The notes beneath the pieces are model-generated. The model saw only the letters and a program-made list of their open reading frames with translations. It was not told the origin of the DNA and did not search any database. Below, in pieces: positions 23,622-34,801 of a DNA stretch of 64,000 nt (position 1 is its first letter; each line of letters starts with the position of its first letter). Both the position numbers and the translations under genes were made by a program. The stretch is taken from the NCBI RefSeq assembly GCF_932526225.1, contig NC_064045.1:1708501-1772500 (forward strand), given 5' to 3'. Source of the DNA: Nematostella vectensis. Taxonomy: Eukaryota; Cnidaria; Anthozoa; Actiniaria; Edwardsiidae.

Positions 23622-25110
23622 TATAGGTTTAGGCACTGCCTAAAAGCGGAGCCAGCATTGAACACCTTCTGTGTTGACTGATTGAGGTATTTTTGGGGGA
23701 TCTAGGATCAGGCTCTTTACTGAGATTTATTTATTGTACCAACCAAATGGATCCAGGCCTTATTCAATAATTTGAATTATGCAGTACATCAAAGTTAACA
23801 AGCACAATTCCTGGTGTGAATATGGCTGTCAAAGTTGTCTAATGGTAAATTCTTATGTCCCATCATAGAAGTTCCATGATAAATATTTCTTTTAATCAAA
23901 ACAATACTCCGACAAGCTTTGCCCTTGTGCAGAATAGGTCATGGATGTAACAGCATTCCAAAGATTTGAAATAATATATTTAGACTGTTTAGATGCCATA
24001 CTGTAATTTTTATGTATTGATTTAGTGGCGATTCTCACCTTCATTGGACCGAATATTTAGAAAAATGTCTGGGAATTAAGATCCAAAAATATATTATCTT
24101 TCATGCATTACATATTGGTGCACCCACCATTTACCATATAGTGGCCTTGTTGTTGGTGGCCTACTCCAAAATGAATGCAATGAAAAAAAACAGATTGATT
24201 TTGGACGCAAATCCTAAAAAAAACATCTAAGGCATCACTGACATTGCTAAAATGCTAACTCCTAATTTCAAACCAAACCCTTTCCTTGATCTATGTTTGG
24301 GGTAGAGAGGAAGCAAAAGAATATCAATTGACTAAAAAATAGTCGACGGGGGAGAAGATATAAAGGGAATTGACTCAACTTGAAAGGTTTGGTGAAAAAA
24401 ATATAACAGTAATGAAAATAATTTGATTGAGCATTTCTTGATTTTCCCCTTTCCCATTATCTTAACCCTTTCATCACCACAGGCCTCTAAAGAGGCCATG
24501 TCTATGCTATCCAAGCTATGTGAACAGAATTCTATTATCGAAAAAGAACAAGGTTGTTGCTAGTGTTATAAAGTTTAAGTATCTTGCCCTAAAAAACCCT
24601 TCCCTTAATAAAAGTTCCATTAATGTACATTTGTAAAGCTACATTCTGACAAGCTTTGTCCTTGCGAAGAACAAGTAATGGATGAAACAGGATTTCAAAG
24701 ATAGAATATAGTGTCAGACACAATTTTATATAAGATGCAATACTGAAGTTTTAATGTACCATTTTAAAGTGGTGATTTCCCATCCCCATGAGAATTAATA
24801 TCTACAAATACAGTATACATCCAGTAATGCATTATATCTTGGTGTTTTTTTAGAAACCCTGGATCCAACCATTCCAATGAAATAAATCTAAACCTTAAAA
24901 ATAAATGTAATGGAAAAGAGACTTGGAAAGGAAATCCTAAAAAGAAGATATAAGTGAAAGTACTAAATGAAAATTTCTAATTTAAAAATCAAATCTGTTT
25001 ATTAATTTATTTTTGGTGTAGAGGGGAAATAGCAAAGAGCATCAATTGCATAAAAATAGTCAACAGGGAGAAGGAAAAGGAAGAAATATGACTCTTCTTT
25101 AAATGTTTGA
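23622..25110. repeat. Two tandem diverged copies of an interspersed repeat in the Crypton-like gene's intron
   Basis: The blocks at about 23850-24480 and 24590-25110 align in the same order (ACAAGCTTTGCCCTTG, a GATGTAACAGCATT-type block, ATGCATTACATATTGGTG, AATCCTAAAAA). The first begins after a GGCACTGCCTAAAAGCGGAG end motif near 23635. A third, inverted copy lies at about 31135-31450. Confidence 0.6.
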
Positions 25111-26520
25111 AAAGAAAATATAACAAAAATAATGTGATAATTATATCCAGTACTTACCTAAAATATCCTCTTTCCGATTATCTTTAGGTTAATAGAAAAC
25201 TGTTTTGGTTACAGATTTATTATTTAAAAAGCAAAATTATGTTTTTAGTTTTATATAATATAAGTATCTTGTTCTAAAAAAAAACCTATTGAGTGTGTAC
25301 TGCTGAATCACATAGTAATTGAGCTCCCTCCCTTATGGTCCTGGGGAAGTCAGGGGTTAATGTGGGGTTTTAGATTACTTTTTAACCAGAATATATCAAG
25401 AGGGGTGGTGGTATTGACTGTTTTTGACTCTTAACTTGGAAACAGGCTTTTATTAAAGTCTAATCCCCCACCCTTTCCTGGGACCATGTGTGTCGGGTAT
25501 CAAATGACTAGTGAATAAGAACTCCCTACTGTTATCTTTTAAGACATGGTTTTCAATTCTCATGTCTCCCAGTCTTTAGCATTCATCTTGGCCCTCAGGT
25601 AGTCCCTGGTTCATAAAAGAGTGACATTTCTTTCAAGGCAATCTTTTCATCAAGACATTCATAATCTGACTAATTTCCACAAATATTAAAAAAAATAAAC
25701 ACATGAGATGTAAGATGCAGACAATAACAATACATATTGGCAATAGGGGTTGAATTTTGTTTTGTTTTTATCCTCGGTAAGGAAAATTTCTCTTGTAAGT
25801 TGAAAAAGTTGCTGTATCTTCTAAGGATATGTATCTTCTTAGGACTAAGAGCACAGGATATAAAGACAAGAACGGTCTTCTTTACCAGTATATGACAAAT
25901 GCAACATGATATTGGTTAGCCTTTATGAAATATTTCAACAGAATCAAGAATAAAGATAGAACAAAGAATGTCAAAACAAAAGGTGTGTTATGCTCATTCT
26001 CAAAGCAAACAAAAAGGACAACAAAAAGCCCAATAACTGTCATATCCTCAATAGACAATACAAATCGTCGTCTGAAACTCACCTTGCATTTTGTCGCTTT
26101 CTTGTGGTTGTGTTCGCTTTTTAATGTGAACTATTACTTACTTAAACTTACTAGCAAAAACCAGACATATCCTTTCATAAATCTTGGCGTGAATGAATGT
26201 TAGTAGATCTCTTGACTTTATCCTTAAGTCACAAAATTTGAGGCAAAAAGAAATAATCAACGCATGACAAGAACTTTTCCCTTGTTCCGTGCTTGTATTT
26301 AGCCGTCATTACGGGGCCGAGTGAGGCCTGGGAGTTGCGCGGCTGACTGACTGGCTGGCTGGCTCGCGAGTGACACCACAGGGTACCCGCGCAATGACCA
26401 CAAAACCAAGTCGCATAGTTATACCATATTTCTATACCTATGGAGCTCCGCGCGCGGCCTACGGCCGCGCTGGCTCCGCTATCAACAAATAATCAATTCT
26501 AACCTTTTTCCTGTATAATA
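25110..26520. other. Intron remainder, no gene seen
   Basis: AT-rich sequence with low-complexity GGCTGGCTGGCTCGCGAG at 26350-26370. The frame at 25925-26203 is Lys/Thr-rich and has no recognisable domain. Confidence 0.45.
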
Positions 26521-27409
26521 ACAGCTTGGTGCAAGGAAAAACAAATACGTACTCCTGTAGAAGACATGAGCCTTGGACAACTTGATGCAAACCTCCGTCG
26601 TTTTTACGCTGAAGCAAGAAAAATGAACGGAGAAATATACAGCAAGAAGACCCTACTCGGCTTCCGGCATGCCATTGAACGCCATCTCAATCAGCCACCC
26701 TTGTCGAGAAGCCTTAAGCTGTCTACCGACCCTAGATTCAAGCGGTCAAACGAGATGCTTGATGCTCAGCTTGTACAGATGAAGAGAAATGGCCTTGAGA
26801 ACACCAAGCACAAACCCGCCATCGAGGATAAAGACCTAAAAAAGCTCAAAACTTCCAAAGCACTTTCTCCGGATACTCCATCCAGTCTCCTAAGAAATGT
26901 GTGGTTCCACGTGGTCCTGCACTTTTGTAGAAGAGGTAGAGAGGGTCAGCGAGCGTTGAAAAAAAACAAGCTTCCTGTTTGAACAAGATGCAAGCGGCCG
27001 GCGCTACGTAACTATGTCGCACGACGAAGCGACAAAGAACCATCCTGGAGGATTGAACGACAATCTTTTCAATTGTATATTTCGAAACAGAATCCTAAAT
27101 GTGAAACATTTTTCCAGTATCCAAAGAAATGTTGGTATCCCGACCACGACGTGTGGTTCTATCAGTCATCTACCGCAGAGATTCCACGAGATACTACGCA
27201 TGCGCATAGCTGATCATTCTACGTTCGCATTCGCGTTCCGCCATTTTGTAGCGTGACTGGTCAAACGAGGAAACAATTCAACAAAATCAGCTTCATCCGA
27301 CGCGTTCAACGGAAATATTTTCTGTTCCATCGGAACCCATCCTAGGATTCTCGGGGTAGGATTTGCGAGGCAAACCATATTACCCTTGTGAAGATAATCG
27401 CCGTTTAAA

Positions 27410-28623
27410 ATGGCGGCTCAGAAACCTGATATCCTTGACGCCATGCTTTCTGAAGCACGGTCCGAAACTGACTCGGCGCAGCCGAATAAGTCAGAAAAAG
27501 GACAAGGAAATGTTCAAAAGAAGGGAAAGACCCCTCTTACAAAGGAAAAGCGTTCGGGGACGACGGCAAAGAGTCCAACGGTTACAACTAAACTGGTGAC
27601 TGGCGCTGCCAGTTCTGCAGGTTTAGATCAAGCCACCAAGTCGGGAGAAACCGATCCTACACGACTAGAGGACTTGTGCCACAAAGTCTCCCAATTAACA
27701 GACATCATGAGCAGTTTTGCTTCTGTTGTAAAAGAACTGAAAACAGCTTATGATGCTGCGATGCAGCAGAATGACCTAAGCTGCTCTGATAGCGAAAACG
27801 AAGGGGGAGAGTCCTTCTCAACCACAGCTAAAAGCAAAGACACGAAGGCCAATGATTACTCGATGACCTCATGCAGAAGGTGAACGAAAATGAACAGACA
27901 GACACAGCATTAACTGAGAAAATGTCGTTTGTGTTAGACAGTGTTTTAGCAACTGGTCTCAACGAGCAATCTCTCGCTAAAAGGAAAGAGTCAATTAGAA
28001 GACCAGAAAACTGCAAACTTCTAAAAGTGAACAGTGAAATATGGGAAATTGCCCAAAAAACAACCAAGAGCATGGATGCTCGTTTACAGAAACTACAAGA
28101 GGCACTAATCAAAGGCCTCATTCCAATGGCAAGAGCTGCAGGACTTGTGGGCGAAGCCCTGAGTAAAAAAGCAGATATGCCTTTGACACTAGAAGAACTT
28201 TGGAAAGGATTATCCTACTCTGTTCTTTTCGTTGCCCCAGCCAACCATGACTTAAACATGTGTAGGTGTGACCTATTCAAGGTTGATCTAGACGACAAAT
28301 ACAAAGAAATATGCAGTAATAAAGAGCCTGTGGCATCAGAACTGTTTGGCGATGACTTAGGTGAATGCCTCAAAACAGTAAAAGAAAGCAAGAAAGCTGC
28401 TCAGCAACTAACAGGCAAACGGAAACGTGATGAAGAATATCCAAGGAGACCCAGGCCATCATATGGTGGGAATTTTTTATTCCCGAACTGGGGTCGCCCT
28501 TACAGGGGACGGCCCCATCAAAGATACAACCCACAGAACAAGTATCCCAGCACCCACAACACGAACAGTGCTGCAAAAAGCAGAAGTAATGCCTACACCG
28601 GTAAGCCCACCATGCGAAAGTGA
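27410..28623 (+). pseudogene. DIRS gag-like ORF1, one frameshift
   Basis: The ATG at 27410 (MAAQKPDILDAMLSEA) opens a polar Ser/Lys/Thr-rich region. A frame change near 27870 leads into a second block with EKMSFVLDSVLATGLNEQSL, KSMDARLQKLQEALIKGL and a basic Arg/Pro/Tyr-rich tail (about 28430-28560). The length and the basic tail fit DIRS gag proteins. The assignment comes from position and composition. Confidence 0.6.
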
Positions 28624-28624
28624 T

Positions 28625-29995
28625 TATGCATATGGGTCTTTTAAGATGATACTCAATCTAAAAGAGCTTAACACTTTTGTTAAGTTTCACACTTTAAAAT
28701 GGAATCTATACACACTTGTGTGCACCTTATGAGGACTGGTTGCTTCATGGCCTCAATAGACCTTAAGGATACATACTATTCTATACCAGTACATGCAGAA
28801 CACCAAAAATATCTGAAATTTTGGTGGAATGGTACCCTTTACAAATTCTTATGTTTACCCCAGGGTTTATCATCTGCCCCTAGACTGTTTACCAAAGTCA
28901 TGAAGCCAGTTTTCTCTACTCTCAGAGAAATGGGACACATTTCTAGTGGCTATTTGGATGATTCATTTCTTTTAGGACATTCTAAGGAGGAATGTCAAAC
29001 TAACATTTGTGATACCCTAAATCTTCTAAGAAGATTAGGGTTCATGCCACATGAAACCAAATCAATAACAACACCAACACATGTCTTACAACACTTGGGA
29101 TTTATTCTAAACTCCTTAGACATGACAGTGTCAATATAAGCGGAGAAAAACTCAAAACTCTCTGGTACCATCCCGAAAGTTTTAGGTAAAACTGCACCTA
29201 GTATACGTGAGGTTTCAAAAATGGGATTTTGGTAAACCCATGCGTCTATCCAAGGGAGCAAGATCAGATGCAAATTGGTGGATAGCAAATGCATTGACAT
29301 CAAAAAAGAAAATCGCTCATGGGAAAATAGCACATGTCATGTATACTGACGCCTCCAATGATAGGTGGGGTGCCAGTTTAGGCAACACCACAACAGGAGG
29401 AAGATAGTCTGAAACAGAGAAAGGCCAGCACATTAACTATTTAGAACTAAAGGTGGTAGCATTGGGACTAATGGCCCTCTGTAAAGAAGTGGAACATAAC
29501 CATGTTAAGGTTATGACTGACAACACCACTACTGTAGCTTATATACGCCACATGGGGGGTTCCCATTCCCTTCCCTGCAATGACATGGCTAGAAAAATAT
29601 GGGAATGGTGTATACCAAGAAGCATTTGGTTGACTGTTAGCCATATCACAGGGATAAACAATGTAATAGCTGACAAAGCTTCAAGAGTGTTTGATGATGC
29701 TACTGAGTGGAAGCTTGATGAAGAGATCTTTGTCAAGCTAACACAGGAACTGGGAATGCCTGACATAGACATGTTCGCATCCCGACTGAATTATCAATTA
29801 AATCCATACGTATCATGGCTCCCAGACCCAGAGGCCTGGGCAATTGATGCCTTTACTTTAGATTGGGAAGATAAACTTGTCTATGCTTTCCCTCCTTTCA
29901 GTCTAATTCCACAAGTGCTACAGAAGTTGGAGTCCGACCAAGCACAAACGATCTTAATAGTCCCCAACTGGTCAACACAGCCATGGTACCCATAG
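28625..29995 (+). pseudogene. DIRS reverse transcriptase / RNase H, interrupted
   Basis: RT blocks: ILNLKELNTFVKFHTLKW, ASIDLKDTYYSIPVHAEHQK, LPQGLSSAPRLFTKVMKP and the catalytic GYLDDSFLL (about 28950). There are frame changes near 28700 and 29140. RNase H follows with acidic residues in YTDASNDRWGASL, NYLELKVVALG, MTDNTTTVAYI and NVIADKASR. Next comes the DIRS-specific block PDIDMFASRLN...YVSWLPDPEAW...LIVPNWSTQPWYP. A stop splits RNase H near 29405. Confidence 0.85.
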
Positions 29996-30232
29996 TTATC
30001 TCGCCTTCTAGTTCAGAAACCTATTCTCCTCCCAGAGAAGAAGAGCAATGTCTACCTTCCATTCGATCAGGGGAAATGTCATCCACTGGGGAAAAGATTA
30101 ATAATAATAATGAGTTTAATTCAACCTTTCGCAGTATAGACTGGATTACAGGTGAGTCAGAGATACAAGTAAGCACTACAATAAAGTACAATTAATCAAA
30201 TGTAATTAGCATATTTAACAGTAACGAACTCG

Positions 30233-30650
30233 TTGATTGAGTCTGATGGCTTGTGCCTTATCAGGAGATCCCTACAAAGTAAAGGAATTTCATCAGCAAC
30301 TCAGGAGACAATACTCAAGTCTTGGCGCCAAGGTACACAAAAACAATACAGAGGGTACCTGGCTAAGTGGGAGCTATTTGCACATAAACGGTCTACAGAT
30401 CCCTTACACCCACCTCTAAATGTGGTAATGGATTACCTGGGACACGTCAACAGTTCTCACATATCTTAGGGAACTTTACCCATTGGAGGAACTTACCCTA
30501 CAACACAGTGTACGTGCAGCATCTACCAGCAAGGCCAAGAGTTGTGACATTCCCATGACTCCTATCATGAAAGCAGCCTGTTGAAGCTCAGACTGTACCT
30601 TTACCAGGTTTTATCATAAGCCTATAACCGAAGCTGAGAGCTTTGGACAT
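30233..30650 (+). pseudogene. DIRS tyrosine recombinase, internal deletion
   Basis: The N-terminal core-binding domain is visible (SLQSKGISSATQETILKSW, KQYRGYLAKWELFA). After a stop near 30468 another frame gives a C-terminal piece with HSVRAAST (the HxxR catalytic motif) and FYHKPIT (candidate nucleophile Tyr). A TGA stands where a Trp codon is usual. The middle of the catalytic domain, with the first catalytic Arg, is missing. Confidence 0.7.
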
Positions 30651-31129
30651 GCTATCCTTTCAAATGTTAAGTTATCAGCAACTGTTCTACAACAGTTCTG
30701 TACTTATAGTATGGCATCGGTAATGCAAATCAACTGTTATATTAATTTTGGTTTCCACCTATGTTTAAGGTGACATGTTACCACTTATGTTAGTTGTTAT
30801 AGAGGTTACTTGTGTATATTATTGATGAGTGCTCATTCGAATATAAAATCTCGTGGAATCTCTGCGGTAGATGACTGATAGAATTAGAAAATTAAACGAG
30901 ACTTACCTGGAAGTTGAAGTTTGATTGGGATTCTATCAGTCATCTACAGAGCAGAGATTACACGCCCTCCCTATAGGTACTTGTTGCCTCCCTGCAGTTC
31001 TACTGCACTTATTGGATCTTCTCATGGACACTCATGATCTTTTAAATATGACCAGCTATGCGCATGCGTAGTATCTCGTTTTAGGATTTGCCTCCATTGC
31101 ATTTATTTTTTAGTAGCCTGTATGAGTGG

Positions 31130-31695
31130 ATCCAAGGTTTCTAAAAATAAGGCCAAAGGGTGGGTGCACCAATATGTAATGCATGTCAGGAGGTATATTT
31201 CTGGAGTTTAATTTCAACACATTCTTCTGAATATTTAGTTGCAGTACATGGAAACTACAGTATGGCATCCAAATTTTTGGAATGCTGTTACACCTGGTTA
31301 ATTCTTCACAAGGTCAAAGCTTGTTAGAATGCATCTTTGAAAAAAATATAGATAGTGGAGCTTCTATGAAGGGAAATAAGAATTGACCATTAGACTCTTG
31401 ATAAACACTCTCGTCAACTAAGACACCTGAACTTTGACAGCCTTTTTCACACCAAGGCTTAGTATTTGCTAACTTTTATACTGTATATTTAATATTATTA
31501 AGTGAGTGCTTGATTAATACATTTGGAGGGGCGAGTACAGTTCATAATCACATGGCAGTAAAAAAATAACATATTTTTAATCTCATTAAAAAAAAACATT
31601 CTAAAGACACCTAGATCCCCCTAAAACAGTCAGTCAACACAAAAAGGTATCAAATGCTGGATTCGCCTTAATGCAGTGCCTAAATCTATATATTA
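31130..31695 (-). repeat. Inverted copy of the 23.6-25.1 kb interspersed repeat
   Basis: The reverse complement of 31150-31450 aligns with 23800-24130, sharing CATTACATATTGGTGCACCC, GTAACAGCATTCCAAA, AAGCTTTG and GGCTGTCAAAGTT. It ends with the GCAGTGCCTAAATCTATATA motif at 31670-31690. Confidence 0.65.
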
Positions 31696-31699
31696 GGTT

Positions 31700-33785
31700 G
31701 TTATTCACATTTCGAAACATTCAACTGCTCATATGCAGGGAATAAATGAGGCTTTGCGGTCGTGCATGTAGCCATAGCCTACTCCAGGTACTACCAGAAA
31801 ATGCAATAAATTGAGTGTGCTTAAGTTAGTTCATATTTTGAGACCCATTTCCTGGAAAAAAAATAAAAATTCCTCGTTTTTAACATGTTCCGACAAAGGG
31901 ATTTCTGGTTTCTCATTTTTTTTCCTGTTAATAACATCACTTAAACGGTTTATGTGCAGTTCAGAATTTTTATTGCACGTGGTTCCAACTGGGTCTACGT
32001 TAGGACTTGACACACAGGGAGCTCACCTCTACGGTTTGAATAAAGTTAGAGTTGTTTTTTAGCTTTGCGTTGTTGATTATTTTTTTAGTGCGTGTGGGCG
32101 TTTGAATCTCTTGTCTACTTTTTCGGCGCCCGGTGCTTTCTGGCACTCTTTCATTGGTTAGCGGTCTATTGGCCGTCTCGACTGCTAAATGGCTTCCGTG
32201 TCACGGCATACCTAGTAAAAAAACTACAGTCACGTGATTTGTGATGTCATCGAGGATGTCACTAAAAGCAAAACTACTCCGATTTCATTAGAACAAAAAT
32301 ATCCATTCTCATGAACAAAACATCATATAACAACTAATCTTAGTATGTGTCATGAAGTTGACGTCGTCAAAAACAGAAATAATAATAATATTTAATTTTT
32401 GTTTAATTATTAAGCGAAAATAAGCAAACATTTGGTCGTTTGGAGCTCCGCTTTTCGGCAGTGCCTAAATCTATATATTATTGTGCCTGCCTCGCGGTGG
32501 GATGATTTGCATAAAGGTTTATTGTCGAGTGGTAATGCTGCAGATTTTTTTATCCACCGTTTATTGAATTCTTAAAAAAGGTGTGGTCTATTTGACTACA
32601 TGGCACATTGCTTCCATAAAACTGTGTTTTTGTTTTGAGTTCACATTTATTATTATTTCATTTAAGACTACACACTTGGTTGAGGAAGTGAATATTGTCT
32701 TAATACAGAAAAAAATTATTGTCCGGTAATAATTATTGTCCGGTCTCAAATATTTTGTGAGGGAGCAAATTGAAATTGTTCTATGCTTTTGATTTTAAAT
32801 ATTTAATCCCTGATCCCCCTCCTTGCCTTCACTGCGGAGGCAACCGTGGAAAAGTAAAGAAATATATTTATATCAAGCCGTGTGTGTACAAGATTAGCCC
32901 TTCAAGTGTACCGCTTTCTAGGCAAACAAAACATAGAAATTCCGCTTATAGTTGAATAAGGACTGTTTGCATTTTAATGGACAATCCACTGATAAAATCC
33001 ATTTGCAGTGAAACCTACTAAGTTCCAAATACAAAATGAAAAATAAAAACGAGTTCGTTTCTTTGCTAATTATTTTCCTTCATGTTATGAAAGCTTCTAA
33101 TCACAGAGTAAACATATCCTGACACGCACCTTGCTAAGATGTTGGTTTTGGGATATTGAACTTCGTCGTTTATCCAATGGGAGTACAGTAATGTTTTGGT
33201 ACAGCTCTCATCGAAAACTCAAGGACTATTTGGACAAAACGTGCTGCAATCTGCGTGTAAGCAGGGAAAGAACATTGGGCTGATTTAATAACAAGGTCAT
33301 TATCCACTGGAGGCTTGATGGTAAGTTGGATATTTTTAGTCGGTTAATGATAATGAGAGCTGAAGAGCGAAAAAGTATGAAACAATTTGTTTCGTAAGTT
33401 TGATGCTTTTCGATGTTTTGAAATTACGCAAAAAATGAGATGCTTTTGTCGCTCGCCTTATGAAAGGTTGTGGAATATTTAAAAAATTCATAAATTGTAA
33501 GTTTAAATTTCAGCTTCATTTCAATAGTAAATACTAATAGATATGGGTAAATCTGAACGCTAAAGAGCTCCAGCTTATTTCATGGTTTTTAGAATTGTTT
33601 GTTTAAAGTTGATGAATTTGTTCCACAGAAAACATCTTCAAAACGCGGATAAGGAATTTTCCAAATGTGAAACTTATGGGCTATCATACTACTTTGTCAT
33701 TTGCCGCCGATTCTTATGTTCAAATGTGTACATCCACGACATAACAACATAACATGACAAAAGGCATAAACATAACGAGAACGAG
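31700..33785. other. Intergenic, no gene seen
   Basis: AT-rich. One copy of the dispersed TTTGGTCGTTTGGAGCTCCG / GCAGTGCCTAAATCTATATA end motif lies at about 32430-32485. No exon was recognised. Confidence 0.5.
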
Positions 33786-33799
33786 AGAAAAACGCCTCT

Positions 33800-34300
33800 T
33801 ATGTCGTTATGTCAGTTTTCAAGAACCATTATGTCTTGATTCAAACATTTTGCGCGTTTATTCCACAAGAATTTCGGCGCCGTGGCGCTCGCCGTCGCGC
33901 CAAAACCAAAAAGAAAACAAAGCCTGGTAATGGCGGGGATTTCTCTTTTCTCTGTGAAAATATGGGCCGGAACTACCGAGTTCGGAACTACCGACTACAT
34001 TCTTCCTGTCCTAAGTCCTGACGCCATTGCTGTTCTAATTCCGATCTTATGTCGATATGTGGTTATGTTGTTTTATTGTTATTTTGATATGCATTATGTT
34101 GATATCTTGTTATGTTCTATGTTGTGTTCTATGTTGATATGTCCTTATTTTGCTATATGGTTATGACGACGCTATGTTGTCATGTCGTTATGTTTTTATA
34201 TCCTTATGTTGATATGTCCTTATTTTGTTATTTGGTTATGACGACGCTATGTTGTTATGTCAATATGTTGATATGTTGTTGTATCGTTATGTTGATATGT
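33800..34300. repeat. ATGTTGATATGTCCTTATTT low-complexity repeat
   Basis: From about 34040 the DNA is an irregular array of short TTATGTTGTTATG / GATATGTCC motifs. The hydrophobic Tyr/Cys/Met-rich frame at 34112-34399 is a product of this repeat. No gene was recognised in the first 240 bases. Confidence 0.65.
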
Positions 34301-34801
34301 CTCCTGTGTGCACCTGTGTGCAAATCACTTCACCGGTGTTTGCGCCTTAAACGCAATGGCTATATGCCCGACAGTCGGGAAAGGTCCTCAATAAACTAAA
34401 CGCAGATTCGCTTGCTCTTTCTCAACAAATATAGAATGCCTTTATTTCACTATATTTTATTTGAATGAAATTGAAAGGTGTCGGGCATTAAGTCAATTGC
34501 TAGGACCTTACCCCACTGTCGGGTATATTGCCACTGCGTTTTTCTAAATAGGTGTATTCTGAAAGATATGCGAATATCAAAAGGGAAAGACAGCTGAAGC
34601 CGCACGCCCACAAACTGTTATTAGGTTGTGACAGGGTTTTTTACGTCGGTCTATTTCCGTTATTATCTTCTAATTAGAACGCCCACCAGACGCTTGTTAG
34701 TGTAAACAGAAGATTAAAGTGGTGAAAAGCTACGAAAGCGACCTCGGCCTGTGTCTCAGGTGCCAGAGCCTGTGTGGGCGTCTGGGTCTGTTTTGATTTT
34801 A

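Larger units (their letters stand above)
23272..27157 (+). pseudogene. Crypton/DUF3504 (KIAA1958-like) tyrosine-recombinase-like gene, broken
   Basis: Exon 1 (23272-23458) encodes MMNEDADF...RRFANLSERELESILSEKQ...NWCVSTFKG. It joins in phase 1 to exon 2 (from 26525: AWCKEKQIRTPVEDMSLGQL...). Exon 2 continues with FRHAIERHLNQPP, FKRSNEMLDAQLVQMKRNGL, SSLLRNVWFHVVLHFCRRG, then DASGRRYVTMSHDEATKNHP and a segment ending DVWF. This order is that of the Crypton-derived DUF3504 family (KIAA1958, QRICH1, ZMYM2 relatives). There is a frameshift at an eight-A run near 26965 and another near 27065. The frame ends at the DIRS insertion at 27157, so the catalytic C-terminal part is missing. The gene is dead in this copy. 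Whether it was a transposon or a domesticated gene is not decided. Confidence 0.75.
27157..31073 (+). mobile_element. DIRS-type tyrosine-recombinase retrotransposon, degenerate
   Basis: The order is gag-like ORF, RT, RNase H, a DIRS-typical downstream domain and a tyrosine recombinase, with no protease or integrase. The left end (27157-27215) begins TTCTATCAGTCATCTACCGC. Its exact inverse reappears at 30853-30887. A diverged direct copy lies at 30931-30960. The inverse of the second half (CGAGATACTACGCATGCGCA) is at 31049-31073. Such inverted ends plus an internal complementary region are the hallmark of DIRS elements, which replicate through a circle. Several frameshifts and stops make the copy inactive. 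Confidence 0.85.

Noticed and set aside
25882..26203. Minus-strand hydrophobic frame and plus-strand frame
   Set aside because: The DNA is AT-rich intronic sequence with no recognised family. A lone GTGAGT-like donor on the minus strand is not enough.
34112..34399. 95-aa membrane-like frame
   Set aside because: It comes from the TTATGTTGATATG simple repeat.
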